Source: Nannobrachium achirus
Lineage: Eukaryota; Chordata; Actinopteri; Myctophiformes; Myctophidae
Direction: 5' to 3'
Length of the DNA: 64,000 nucleotides
Assembly (NCBI GenBank): GCA_963921795.1
Contig: OY997659.1
Location: 24,598,659-24,662,658, forward strand
Below are positions 1 to 11,285 of this stretch, in pieces (positions within the stretch are counted from its first letter, which is position 1; the number at the start of each line of letters is the position of its first letter). The notes under the pieces are model-generated. The model was given only the letters and a program-made list of their open reading frames with translations. It did no database searches and had not been told where the DNA came from. The translations under genes were made by a program, and so were the position numbers.

Positions 1-341
1 TATCACAAGACCGATTCTTTTTTTCTGTCAGCAGTGGCGGAAAAGGCAAAGAAAAAAGAAATGAAAAAGAAATGCATCGATCAAACAAAAAAAAGGATCT
101 TACAGCGAAGCATCAAATGGGTTTGTTCATGCATTCATAATTACTCTGTCTGAATCTGATTGCATGCATTTTACTGCAGTTACAGACTTTATGTAAGACA
201 ACTGCAGCTCAAGACGCAGCTGACAATATTGGAAACCAATTTTGTTTTTTCATCAATCACTGTATCTCCCCCAGATATACATGCACACGCATAATGTGTG
301 TGCGTGTCTGTGTCTGTCTGTCTTTCTGTCTGTCTCTGTGT

Positions 342-362
342 GGGGGGGGGGGGGGGGGGGGG
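342..362. repeat. Poly-G tract (21 G)
   Basis: An uninterrupted run of 21 G follows a TCTG/TGTC-rich stretch (299-340). Similar runs occur at 26411-26423, 55732-55743 and 62060-62077. They can form G-quadruplexes in principle and are length-error prone in assemblies. Confidence 0.9.
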
Positions 363-1569
363 TAAGCAAACAGCAGTAGGTCCAGCTGCAAGGTCAACAC
401 CAGCCTAAGTACCTTTTCATTTCCCCAGCCACCCATGATGTTAGATCCAGCAGTTTGTCCAGCAAACTCACTAATGACTGCATGCAGCAACCCTGCTTTT
501 TAACTACTGTTTTCCCTATATGTGTGCCTGGGTGATTGCTGAGGATCTGCACCGCGTTTGATTAAAGTACATGGATAAAGGAGAGTTCTCAGAATAAATA
601 CATCTATAGCCTCTTCTCTACATAAGACTATTTGGGATAACAAAATCAATATTTTGCCTACAATTAAGCATTTCTATCATATAACACTTTCATCTTCACA
701 CATAGGTTTAATGATCATGTTAGGTACAGTAGGTAGGTACATTTTTAAGCAGAAATTTTGAAAATAAAATAAAATAAAAAGGTTGCCTATTTTTGGTTTT
801 TATCTTCCAAATCCAAACATTTTGGATGACGGAACTGTCAGTGTTTTTTTTATATGATTATCATTAAATGACAATTTTTAAACAACATACTTTCGCAAGG
901 GAATGTGGGCTGGAGACACAGTAGCTAAAATGAAAAATGTCAATGCGACGAAAATAGCCACATAACTATAAGTGTATATTAACACACACATTTTTTACTC
1001 GTGAAGAATGATAATATAATGAAAGTGATTATCACAATATTTTATATTATATATCTGGAAAGGAAGCTACTGAGTGTGTAACTCAAGAGTAAATAGAGAT
1101 ATCACAAGCACAGTCACACTTATAAACTATGCTACAACTAAATTACTTCCACGCGCTCAATATGCGATTTAAAGGAGCCTGGCAGTGGCAATATTCCTCT
1201 GATATGGTGTTACTGTTTAGTTTTAATAGGAACCCTCAGCTCAAATACGAGCTGACAAACACGGCAAGACAAACACAGTCTCTCTCCGGCAATGAAATAT
1301 ACACTATCAAATAGACCTGTACCTCTTTGAATCCACTGTGTGGGTGAAACTAAAGCGCAGAACAAACAGCGTTCCGATATGGCTTTGAGGGTGATAACAG
1401 CGTCTGACAGGGTGGAGAGAGCAGACTTTGGGCTCAGCGCGAAAACACAACCTGTGATTGACATGATTCCCTGGCCTTAGAGAAGTTTACCTTTTAATAA
1501 GAGCTCAGAGAGGCCCTCTCAACAACCGGGCTCAGCCTCTCACCGACAGCAAGCGACGGCTGGGGAGCA

Positions 1570-1572
<3 letters not shown>

Positions 1573-1627
<55 letters not shown>
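1573..1627. repeat. (TG)n microsatellite
   Basis: A pure TG dinucleotide run of about 55 bases, followed by imperfect TTTG/TGCG units to about 1645. Confidence 0.95.
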
Positions 1628-1630
<3 letters not shown>

Positions 1631-3186
1631 TTTGTGTGCGCGTGTGTCCAAGCATGCCTACTGTATGTATCTATGAGTCTGTCCACGTGCAGGTGTAGGT
1701 AGGCGCTGTAGTTGTGCGCGTATGTGTGCCAAGATTTCAATCAAGGATTGCAGCCATTCCCAAATATGTCTTCTCTTTTGGGCCGATCTGTTTGAAGAAA
1801 ATGAGTGGATTCAGGATCAAGAGCCTTTCTGGAGGAATCTAAGTCTGTTTGAGGATTATGACTTCTTCAGAGCTATACACTGGCCCTTGGAGGCCAGGCT
1901 TAACACATGCATTCCAGACAGTGATATAGAAATGATAAAATCCAGGCAAGACTCCTTGCTATGGGAACAAATCTTAACATACTGACAAACTGAAAACATT
2001 TAGTGTACAGTAGCTCTGTCGCCAACTTCGACATGTAGAAGACTATTCTAACATAAGTCTATTATAAAATAAAACAATTACGCAATAACAGAGGACACAA
2101 GGAAAGGCATCCTACATAAAAGCCATTTCTTCACCTCATCCTAAATCTGCAATAAATATTGCTCCCATTGATTCAATTTTAATACGCTCAAAACCCTCTT
2201 CAGCTACAAACGTTTGAGGCACTGCATCCTAATAATAGCACCTCTGCCCTCTTATTTCTTTGACTCTACCATTCTCTGCCTTCAATGCCTGTCAGAGCTC
2301 ATATCCCTGGACCTGAATAAGTGCTGCATAAACCACACCTCCGCTCATCTGCCTTATAAATTACAATTAGTACACCAACACCTCCCCTGCCAGCTCTGTT
2401 CAATTTCTCCATTCTCACAAAGATATTTCTGTGGCATTGACAACATGCCTGAACAAGCCTGAAATGAACCACTTTCCACAGCCTAAGAATTAAGAGTGTT
2501 CAACAACAAATATCCACACTCACATCCCCTCAGAGTGGAGTTCTCTAGTCACATTTGTAATTATTTAACCTGGTTACAGCATAACCTGGAAGCAAAACAC
2601 GTAAACACGAAAATTCCTAACACATTGAGATATTTCAAGATTAACAACCAAAGGTGTAATAAGAAATAAGATAAGTTACAGGTTATTCTCGGTTTATGGT
2701 ATATTTTTACTTTGTTTTAACAGTGCCAGTAATAACCGCCTTTAGGGACCTAAATTGCCTTTCTGAATGTGTATCAAATGCACTCTACATCAAGAGAGTT
2801 AAAGTGTGCAACATGTACAGTACTGCATGTCAACATAAAACTCTGGCTACAGTCTTTCAATACAGTAGGTCTGATGTCAGTAGCTTTGTCGCAACAAGCC
2901 ATGGGATATTTTGTTCCTTCATTAATAACGTGAAAATGCCAAGAATCAAAGCTGTCTCTAATATTCTAGAAATTTAGTTCAGTTCTCAACCTTTTCTGAG
3001 CACTGAACTCCTTCTGTTTCAAAGCTTCAACTGAAGTACCATGATTTTTATTTTTTCCCAATGGGAATAAATGTTTTAATTTCAGTTTAAAAAGGTACGA
3101 TATGCTACACGTGTACTGAACAATTACAACACTCAATATCACTTTAGACCCAGGCTCACACACATATTACAATTCTAAAACATTAC

Positions 3187-3280
3187 CTGGGGGTTTCATA
3201 GACGAATGGCAGCAGACGCTACTGTAGCTCATTGTCACAAACCAGGGGAAATACACAGAGACACGAGTCTCTGCAGCCAT
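3187..3280 (-). other. Weak candidate first coding exon
   Basis: On the minus strand an ATG at 3280 (context GGGATGG) opens 31 codons beginning MAAETRVSVYFPWF. They run directly into a consensus splice donor, CAG|GTAATG, at 3187/3186. The open frame continues upstream of the ATG for roughly another 35 codons without a stop. No acceptor gives the phase needed to join it to the exon at 4708-4864, so it would have to be an alternative first exon, or chance. I do not recognise the peptide. Confidence 0.2.
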
Positions 3281-4707
3281 CCCATCAGTATGAGCATCAG
3301 AAATTTGCCCGACTGAGAGCCTTGAGAAAGCGTATGGACTTATTTTGACCCCACAACAGAGTACCTCGTGTAACCATGACTCTTTGCTATTTCACACTTT
3401 TTAAACACATCCTTTGTCCTGTTACTTGCACCCCACCCACACGCAAAAAAAGGAAGCCTCAACAGAGGGAGATGATGATCCTGGGCAAGGGAGAGGGGAA
3501 GTAGCTTCTCCTACAGACAGTCGCACCAGGGGAGGGACTAACTATAGCCACATCAATGACTAACTCTCACAGCAAGGACACCTCCCCTTCACTTTGAAAA
3601 TAAAATAAATTAAACAACAAAGGGGGGACGCTGACATTCACTAGCCTTTCAGCTTGTTGCCCCAACTAACTGCTTATAGTACATCCAGAATACTTGGGCT
3701 CCGCACAGTAGCTACTGTTTAACCACCAGAAGTATAAATGTGCAATGTGTATTGCAGGTGCAAAGTTATACTACCTGTCCTGGCACGTAACGATACTAAC
3801 AATAACTTGTATACACATTCATAGATGAAGCATAGAAAGTTACCTCATCCGCTGACCTAATATGGTCATTCCAACACAGGAGACGACCCATCTCTGTGCT
3901 TCTTCATGCATTACACACACAATCAATAATGGAAAAATATACACTGCGAAAGGCCTTAGCCGTACTGCCTACAAGAGGCATTGATAAATGATTTTGTGCC
4001 AGTTATGACAGCAAGGTGCACACAGTGAAGAGAGTGGAAGGCCTTTTTAATAGTGCAAGGAGAGAATTAAATCAAACCCAGGAGAGCCTCCACTGGAAAG
4101 AAGGGATGTTGCATCTCTCTGCTCTAAATCACAGCTCGACTTTAGCCCAGCCTTTGCTTTGCCCATTTTTCTACATTATCAGAGAAAACCCGTCACTGCC
4201 GTCCATGGGAAAGTTTACAAATCATGATTTATCAGAGAAAGGGGCCCTAAACACCTGTGTGAGAAAATAGGTATGGCTTGCATATCTTATTTATAAGCCA
4301 AAAACCTTTTCTTAGCTGTCTTTGTATTAAAAATGTGTCCAAAACCATGTAACAAAGGATTTCATGTGTTATCACTTCAGTGCAACGTATTGTTATTATG
4401 ATTATGATGTGCTAAAAATATATATTTCGTTTTTAAATAAAATGTCCAAATGAAATATCAGAAATGGACTCCGTCTTCCTGGAAACTATGCAGTAAAATT
4501 ACCTGTACAGACAGTTCGCACATTCCATAAGTCAGCAATGTAAAACCCTATAGTGGGCAATACAGAATACAGGACCTTATTATCTCTGGTGGGGAAAACT
4601 GAAAAAGAGAAAAGGAAAAAAAAAAAAGGAAAAGAAAAAGGGAAAAAGGCGAAGGCTTAAAGGGAGTGAAAAGTTTCCAAAGGTCAAAAATTAATCAAAC
4701 TCATTAC

Positions 4708-4864
4708 CTGTGGAAGAGAGGGATTATTCCTGGTTGCTGCTAACTGGTCTAGCAGAGTTTTAACCTCTGTGTTCTTTTCTAAGGGATGAAGATTCCCAGC
4801 GGGACAGATGTCCATGGTTCCTCATTTAGAACAGGATAAGTGAATTATACTCGTCCTCCTGGGC
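4708..4864 (-). CDS. 5' exon with start codon of an unrecognised spliced gene
   Basis: On the minus strand an acceptor (GTGTCTCCAGCAG) precedes this exon and a consensus donor (CCACAG|GTAATG) ends it at 4708. The exon starts at 4864, or at 4867 if the first of two CAGs is used. An ATG at 4815 sits in excellent context (GGAACCATGG), with an in-frame TGA nine bases upstream, so 4864-4816 is 5' UTR. From the ATG there are exactly 36 codons to the donor (phase 0). The peptide starts MDICPAGNLHPLEKNTEVKT and ends NNPSLPQ. I do not recognise it. The rest of the gene must lie at lower coordinates or beyond the left edge; I found no convincing next exon. A 41-base exon with a strong acceptor lies just upstream (5096-5136). 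Confidence rests on splice and start signals alone. Confidence 0.45.
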
Positions 4865-5095
4865 CTGCTGGAGACACAAACAATACATTTCACAAAAAAA
4901 CGACAAAAATATTAAACACGATATTGTCTTCAAAGGAGACATCTAAATCTTATATTATACCAAGCATATTATACAGTAGTCATTATTTCTCGACTTTCAT
5001 GTCCAGAGAACCCTGAAAACAACCCCATTTCTGGTCAGTTTGTGCACTAGAAATCGTCAAAGCCATGCCAGCTAGGGAAAGAAAATCCTGCTTAC

Positions 5096-5136
5096 TGGCC
5101 AGCGAGGCCAGTAGCCGCCACTTTATCCAGTAAATA
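5096..5136 (-). other. Candidate 41-base 5' UTR exon
   Basis: On the minus strand a long polypyrimidine tract (complement of about 5139-5180, CTCTCTCC-type) ends in TTCTGCAG. A 41-base exon follows, then the donor GGCCA|GTAAGC (5096/5095). Joined to the exon at 4864 or 4867, all frames close before the ATG at 4815, which suits an untranslated exon. The strong acceptor and donor are seen directly; the link between the exons is inferred. Confidence 0.4.
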
Positions 5137-6322
5137 CTGCAGAAGAAAGGGGGAGAGAGTGAGAGAGAGGGAGAAGAGAATAAAAGGAAGCAGTGGTTTA
5201 TGCTCATGAACCCAGGGTGATGTGCACTCTAGTCTCACTCTTCTCTCAGCATTCTCTTTACACAACTTTCCAACGGAAAGGAGGTTCTTATCGAGGAACT
5301 GTACAGAATCTCCCAGACAGAGGCGAATGATGAGATTCGCTTGAAAAGGCACAGACCTTTTGAGTATTGGAAAAATATTAGACAATCATTACCGCAAATG
5401 TCTTTAGAAATAATTTAGCTGTCAATGGGGAACAACGGGTGGACTGTTAAATGTTCCTGAGTGGAGATTGATGCCGTCAGATAATAACAAAGCCGATGTA
5501 TATTAATGCTACATCCATATGTTCTCTGTGAAAGGATACAGTTCAACAACAAAGTAATTAAGATGGATCATGCAGACACATAACGCCACGCACACACGCC
5601 TGCACGCACTCACACAACCTGAGACAAGCAGAAAAGAACCTCATGCTCTACACAAAAGTGTACACTTTACCATGATTTAACACAATATTTATACATAAGG
5701 CATCAAGGCATAAAAAATTAAAAAGTATATTTCTGATAAAAATGTTTTAAATATAAGAGAATATTGGTCTGAAATGGAAAATACCATAAAGTACAATGAA
5801 ATGTCACCGAAACGTTAACTATATTCATAAAGAAATTATAGGACTGATAATTATTAATAAATGATTAACCGAATTGTAAAAAAAAAGAAAATAAATATTC
5901 ATTAGAGATTTGCTCTTCTGATTAAAAATACAAAACCATATGAATGTGTCTTAAACACAGAAAATGGTGCCTTTATTTGCTGGCCTTTTGCTGATGATAA
6001 TTTTAATGTATTTGGCACACATGAAAACATGTTATTTATTTTTTACAAACTAGTAGCCTAAAACTGAACATTATCTATCCCCCCTACAACACACAGGAAA
6101 TGATAACATAAAAAAAGACAACAGTAACCGCTCTGAGGGGAGTCCAGGCTGTAAATGTGCACAATATTCCACATGATTATATACATGTCAGTTCAGGGCG
6201 CACTTCGAGTGACGCGGTGTCAAATCTGTGTGACAGATTTAGGTGAACGCTGGTGAGCAGAATCCTGCGTGGGGAGAGCGGCTTAGGGATGACTTATGCC
6301 TGATCTATGGCCTGTCGTACAG
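5137..6322. other. Non-coding AT-rich DNA
   Basis: Purine-rich near 5140-5180 (the minus-strand polypyrimidine tract). Otherwise AT-rich with no recognisable gene or repeat. It could hold the promoter of the minus-strand gene, but I see no distinctive motif. Confidence 0.5.
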
Positions 6323-6428
6323 TGGTGTCGGCATGCCAAAAATAGCAGATCCACAAGTTCACAACGCCTCCCATCTGACGCATTGCATTGAGCTTGTAGA
6401 TCGGCGAATACAAGCTAACGCGACACCA
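6323..6428. repeat. Foldback repeat, palindrome family 1 (core CTACAAGCTCACAACGC)
   Basis: The outer ends TGGTGTCG (6323) and CGACACCA (6421-6428) are complementary. The inner arms AGCAGATCCACAAGTTCACAACGCC and the complementary strand of GCATTGCATTGAGCTTGTAGATC pair imperfectly. This is one of about eleven dispersed members in the window. Confidence 0.7.
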
Positions 6429-6583
6429 TGGAATGAAACTGGGCTACGAGCAGTCAGCTAGATGAGGCGGAAAGGAGCCTCGCTCACCGTGGGGCCGCTG
6501 CCAGACCCCACAGTCCCTGTGTACCTCAGCTGCCCACCAACACTGACAGTCAAGCCATTACACAGTATTAATTCAACTCTATG

Positions 6584-6634
6584 AGAGTACAAATGGGTCC
6601 ATTTGGTTATATGTTACACTCTCTGAGTTTCAAC
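6584..6634. repeat. Foldback repeat, palindrome family 2 (GAGAGTGTACAAATGG)
   Basis: ATGAGAGTACAAATGGGTCC is followed within 30 bases by ACACTCTCTGAGTT, an imperfect inverted copy. Cleaner members lie at 26749-26814 and 27474-27517. Confidence 0.55.
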
Positions 6635-6639
6635 AGGAC

Positions 6640-8124
6640 AAATCAACACTGAGCATTTGAAAATTGACGTGCAGCCTACCTGACACCATTGCCACCTTCT
6701 GACCATTATATGAATCTTTGTGTCAGCTTTCTGGGTCCACTCTGAGGTCAGATGACACGGCATTTGCTGAGAACACAGAAGCAAAGAAGATGTGCCCCAT
6801 AAATGCTTTCTGATAAGGAAAATATTTATATAAAGTGAACACCTATTTGACTTATTTAAAAAGTTCATGGTTTATTGGAGCGTGGTGGTTGCTGAGAATG
6901 GTTAGGAGACAAAAATGAGGAAGATTGGAACATGATCTGATTTTTGGAGGCATTCTTAAGGTAATGTCTCCCTCTTTTGGTTCATATTGTACACTGGAAG
7001 CAGAGCATGACAATAATTATACCCTTACATCAGAACAGAACCACTATAATAGGCCTGTTCAGATGATTGGGGACTCTGTCCTATGCTGTCCTCTGATAAT
7101 TGCTTCCCTAAAGTATTCAGCTATCCATGTGACTCATTCATTTATTTATCTCTTTTTTAATTAATTTCAATTCATTTCAATGCAAATCCATTTGAAGGCA
7201 TTTTGATTGTTGCCTAAAATTCATGGCAGTAGCCTAAAGCATTTTACTTCAACATGTGATAAGCAATCATATATACTTATGTTTGCCATTTGGTTAAGCT
7301 TTGTCAAACAAGACATGAGGTGTTATGATTATGAAAGGCTGACCGTCTAGTTCTGAAACCTGGGCGCTCCCTGACATCTAGTGGACAAAATACTTAACTG
7401 TTTGGAGTGTAGCAAAAGGAAAGAGCACATATTATAAAACTAGTAAGCCAATTATTATTGAATTGGGAACTTCTGCATTTGTCTACATTGTTTTGTGATT
7501 TTACACACTTTTTTTCTCCATTTCTAAACATCTCACCAACCACAATAGATTTTTTTATTTTACTGTACTGTATATGCATGTTTATCAACAAAGACATCAA
7601 TCAATCAATCAATCTATCCTCCCCAGAAACTGAAGGCGGAATGTACAGACAGACAGTCAATCAATCAAACTGAATTAATGTCTAATGCAGGAATGTCATA
7701 CAATCCAAGGCCATATTATGATCTGAGAGGGAAATGATTTAATTTAAAGGTTCTACACACCATGCATTTAAAAATAATTTATAAAACATTGTTTGTGTCC
7801 CAAAAACGTTGTTTTAAAAGGTTTGAGGCTAGATTACCACTCCTGAATACAGAGCCCCTGTAATTTCTGCCTGTGTCATACACTCATTTTGCAATAAATA
7901 TGGATTAAGCATGTTGTGAGATATCCTGATGGCCATAGGACATTCATACAGGTCTCATAAACCTATACTTTCACCAAAGCTATCATCAATGCATAAGTCA
8001 CAGATAAACATGAAATAAAATCTATTTAATGCAGCTTTAAGCATGATTCCATTCAACCACAGAGATGTACAGTAGAAGGGGCCTTCTGGTCAGAGGTGTT
8101 CTCCTTATCCAGGAGCTGTAGCAA
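6640..8124. other. Single-copy AT-rich DNA
   Basis: No supported gene. A short (CAAT)n tract is at 7598-7613. Open frames of 60-84 codons here lack any recognisable feature. Confidence 0.5.
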
Positions 8125-8565
8125 ATCAAATCAAACTTTATTTGTATAGCACATTTACAGTATCAAATAAAAAAACTTCAACAAATAATATGCACTGACA
8201 AAGAACAAAATATGCAGAGTTAATACTACATATACAACTAGAAACAATAGAGAACAGAGGATTTAAAAGCCCCAATCGAGAGCCTGGGGACCACAGCCGC
8301 AAAAGCCGGGTCACCCCTGCTCCTCTTGTTAGTTGCATGAACATCCAGCAGCATCTTGTCCGCAGACCTAAAGGCCCTGGCTGGGACATAGGGCTGGATT
8401 ATATCCAAAAGATAAAAGGTGCAAGCCATGAAGGGATTTAAAAACAAATAAAATAACCTTAAAATCAATTTTGAATTTAACAAGCCGACCAATCATCAAG
8501 GAAGATGATACACGAAAGAAGAAGAAGGAGCCAATGGAGGGGCAGCCACATACCATTAATACAAT
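8125..8565 (-). mobile_element. LINE 3'-end fragment (CR1/L2-like)
   Basis: The minus strand encodes degenerate peptide typical of the C-terminal region of fish CR1/L2-like reverse transcriptase ORFs: KFKIDFKVILFVFKSLHG, then IIQPYVPARAFRSADKMLL and GDPAFAAVVPRL. Downstream is a tail complementary to AAATCAAACTTTATTTGTATAG, the usual 3' end of such elements in fish. Frames are interrupted. A shorter piece of the same sequence (KFKIRLFYLF) recurs at 11345-11415 because the segmental duplication begins inside this fragment. Confidence 0.65.
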
Positions 8566-9247
8566 TAAACAAATTAAAATTCATGGTTAAGACATTAATG
8601 GGTGTAAATGATGTGGTAGTCCCATATTTACAATAAAACTAGAAAGATGGAATTGGAAATGGCAAGTGTGGTTGCAGTGACGCGAGTCACACTTGCAAGT
8701 CTTATCATTTAAATTTTCCCCATTCAAGTCAATGGGGAAAATGTATTCATTATATATTATACATTAATGGCCATATACAAGTGAAGCTTTTTGTAATGCT
8801 TCACACACTGTTGTCACTCTTCACATGACATCACAATATATAATATAAATGGTAAGACGGAACTCATGCAGTTACCAAATGTGACTAATGTCCGTGTCTC
8901 TGGTTCAAATCTGCTACCAAGCCAATCAAACTATATAGAGCTTGTTTTCGGGGAGGGCAATCTTTGTCACTGCAATTGCGACTCTTACAGGCTGGTATGG
9001 CAACTCTACAGTAAATTGGGAGAACAAATAGAAATATTGATTAAACAAAAAACAAAGAAACAAAAAACAGAAACAAATAAAAGAATAAAGAATAAGATGG
9101 GGCCTAATAAGACCAGGGCTCCCCTGCCTATCTAAGGTAATGGGGATTTTATTATTTAAAAAAAAGCTATTAAAAAAGGTAATATTAAAAAGATATTTGG
9201 CATTGATCGGTCTAGTGATTAATGAGATTAGCTGCGTCTATAAAAGA

Positions 9248-9279
<32 letters not shown>

Positions 9280-9280
9280 G
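9248..9280. repeat. (TCTG)n microsatellite
   Basis: About eight GTCT units lie in segmental copy A. The equivalent place in copy B (about 12330) has only two to three, so the tract expanded or contracted after duplication. Confidence 0.9.
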
Positions 9281-9430
9281 CCTGTTCGAAGCTAATTTCA
9301 AACCACTGGAACGATCAGTGCCAAATGTGCACAATGCCAGTAGGCCAAAGAAATACGACCAGACATGGCTTTTCACACAATGTTATATATTTTTGAAATA
9401 TTTAATTTTAATGTTATAATGGAAGTCAAA

Positions 9431-9545
9431 AGTGTGCCTCCATCTCCTCACCTCGGAAATGTAAGTGCCCCTACAAAGCCAAAGTTGGCCAAAACCCAAA
9501 CCCTCTCAACCACTGTTGATACTGAACTTGAACTCTGAAATATGC
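9431..9545 (-). pseudogene. Decayed third RRM downstream of G3BP-like copy A
   Basis: The plus strand here (GCCTCCATCTCCTCACCTCG, then GTAAGTGCCCCTACAAAGCC and TTGATACTGAACTTGA) matches, base for base with gaps, the DNA of the second RRM of the adjacent ORF (GCCTTCATCTCCTCCACATT, GTAAGTACCCC, TTGATACTGAGCTTCA). About 40 bases corresponding to the QNILS-encoding part are missing. It lies 3' of the stop codon and is not translatable. A matching relic follows copy B. Confidence 0.75.
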
Positions 9546-9598
9546 CTCAACCAGATGGTTTGAGGTTTACCATGGTATCCTTGTGTGCTTGTGACCAT

Positions 9599-10963
9599 TT
9601 ACCCTGTTGATTGTTGTCTAGGGTTCATGCCATTTATTCTTCTCTTCTCCCCGTTGAGGGACACCTCACTGGGGGCTTTATGTCCAGGTCTCTGTGCCGT
9701 TGACTTCACCGCTCCACTTGTAGCCTTGTACGGGCGTGGTGGACGCGCCTTCATCTCCTCCACATTGAGGCGCACCTCACCACGGAACTGTAAGTACCCC
9801 TTGCTAAGTATGTTCTGTACAGGTGCCGGATCATTAAATGATACAAACGCAAAGTTAGGGAGCTTCCCACCTTTCTTGATACTGAGCTTCAGGACTGTAC
9901 CATATTGCTCAAAGAACTCCTTGAGCTCAGCCTCATCCACATTGTGAGGGATGCTTCCGACAAACAGTTGGTGAGCTTTATGTACGGGCGGAGGTCCCCC
10001 GGGTCTCTGTGTGGTTGACTTCACCTCCCCGCTGGCAGTCTTTGCGGTCTTGTCCGAGCGTGGCGGGCGCGCCTTCATCTCCTCCACGTTGAGAGTCCAG
10101 TCACCACGAACCTTTATGGGCTTGTTGCAGAGGATGTTCTGTACAGGTGCAGAGTCATTGAATGCAACAAAGCCAAAGTTAAGGCCCTTTCCGCCACTCT
10201 TGATACTTAGGTTCAGAACTGTCCCGTAGTTCTCAAAGACCACGTTGAGCTCCGCCTCGTCCACATAGCGAGGGATGTTTCCGACAAACAGTTGGTGGGC
10301 GTCGGGGTACCTGACCTCCTGCACTGGCCTGGGACCCTTGTGTGCGGGCGGAGGGCCTCCAGTTCTCTGTGCTGCCGACTTCGCCCCGCTGGAAGGCACT
10401 GAAGGCAGGCTCTTACCGGTCATTGTTGCCCCCGACACTGGGGATGGGACATCAGTGTCTTTTTTCATCTCTATGACAGCAAGCTCCACCTCCTTCTGAG
10501 CATCTACCTCAGGGTCAAGGCTGGCAGACATTGCGGTCTGATCCTCTTCCTCATCGCATTGATCTCGCTCTGACCAGGGTCTCTGGTTGTAGATGTCAAT
10601 AGACTCATCCTGGGCCATCTCTGGAGAAGCAACCCTCTCTTCCATCTGTTCTACCTCTGCCTCAGATGTTTCTGGGTTGTTTTCCTCCGGAGCGGAGAGG
10701 CAGGCATCAGCAGAAGCTGTGGTGAGGTCTGTGATAGGAGCGATGGGACTCCTCTCTGTGGTCTCCTCAACTGGCTCAGGCTCCAGAAGAAGGATGTCCA
10801 CTTTCATCTCCTCCTGCCTTACAGGCTCCGTCTCGGATTCACAAATAGCCACAGCTGCCTCAGCCTCAGACTTTTTAGGAGATTCCAAGTCCGAATCTCT
10901 AAACACCTCATCTTGTCCAATCAGCTGGGCAGTAGTCTTCTCAGTCATCAGCAGCATCATCAT
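9599..10963 (-). CDS. G3BP-like protein with two RRMs and no NTF2 domain (copy A)
   Basis: An uninterrupted ORF of 454 codons from the first in-frame ATG (10963). The frame is open upstream, and the start matching G3BP is probably MTEK at 10948. The product begins MTEKTTAQLIGQ, then jumps to DEVFRDSD, so the whole NTF2-like domain found in copy B is absent. Next comes a long acidic, Glu-rich low-complexity stretch, then two RRMs in tandem (RNP2 LFVGNI and LFVGSI; RNP1 NFGFVAF and NFAFVSF), each ending in a LNVEEMKARPPR block. G3BP proteins normally have NTF2, an acidic region, one RRM and an RGG tail; here the tail is short (ending NPRQQSTG) without RGG. No introns interrupt it, so a retrocopy origin is inferred. 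Likely role: RNA binding without G3BP-type dimerisation. Alternatively it is a recent pseudogene that still reads through. Confidence 0.75.
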   Translation of the reverse strand: MMMLLMTEKTTAQLIGQDEVFRDSDLESPKKSEAEAAVAICESETEPVRQEEMKVDILLLEPEPVEETTERSPIAPITDLTTASADACLSAPEENNPETSEAEVEQMEERVASPEMAQDESIDIYNQRPWSERDQCDEEEDQTAMSASLDPEVDAQKEVELAVIEMKKDTDVPSPVSGATMTGKSLPSVPSSGAKSAAQRTGGPPPAHKGPRPVQEVRYPDAHQLFVGNIPRYVDEAELNVVFENYGTVLNLSIKSGGKGLNFGFVAFNDSAPVQNILCNKPIKVRGDWTLNVEEMKARPPRSDKTAKTASGEVKSTTQRPGGPPPVHKAHQLFVGSIPHNVDEAELKEFFEQYGTVLKLSIKKGGKLPNFAFVSFNDPAPVQNILSKGYLQFRGEVRLNVEEMKARPPRPYKATSGAVKSTAQRPGHKAPSEVSLNGEKRRINGMNPRQQSTG

Positions 10964-11239
10964 CAGTATAAAAATCAAGAAATTACCTTTCAGCGAATTC
11001 TTTGTATTGCCTAAACTAATCCAAAACAATTCCTTATGGTCTCTGCTCCTCTTATCATGACATATCTGTCAATTATGAATTGAGAGATGAGTGGCCGTGA
11101 TATACCTTTTAAAGACCAAATCTATCAACACCACAATGTCACCTTGTTACGTCACACGTTTGCAAACCTAAGCTACAACGAGCTGAACCAGAAAGACCAA
11201 TTAAAACACAAAGACCATTAAAACAACTAGAAAGGTGCA

Positions 11240-11285
11240 ATTCTGGGAAACTGCACGAGATCTACAAGCTCACAGCGCTCACTAG
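11240..11285. repeat. Half-copy of palindrome family 1
   Basis: GAGATCTACAAGCTCACAGC carries the family core without the opposing arm. It lies at the junction of the two segmental duplicates. Confidence 0.5.

Larger units (their letters stand above)
1..3186. other. Single-copy AT-rich DNA, no supported gene
   Basis: Apart from a 21-base G run (342-362) and a TG microsatellite (1573-1627), I see no recognisable coding or mobile sequence. Open frames here, including one at 1722-1985, have no domain resemblance and no convincing splice context. The stretch may be intron of the minus-strand gene whose 5' exons lie at 4.7-5.1 kb. Confidence 0.5.
8437..11254. repeat. Segmental duplication, copy A
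   Basis: This aligns in direct orientation with copy B (about 11345-14790). Matches start inside the LINE fragment (AAAAACAAATAAAATAACCTT) and end at AGGTGCAATTCTGGGAAACTGCA. The shared block includes a non-coding spacer, a decayed RRM relic, the G3BP-like ORF and its upstream region. Copy A lacks 360 bases inside the ORF and carries an expanded (TCTG)n tract. Confidence 0.9.

Noticed and set aside
1722-1985. 87-codon plus-strand frame (MCAKISIKDCSHSQ..)
   Set aside because: No homology signature, splice sites or coding-like neighbours; compatible with chance in AT-rich DNA.
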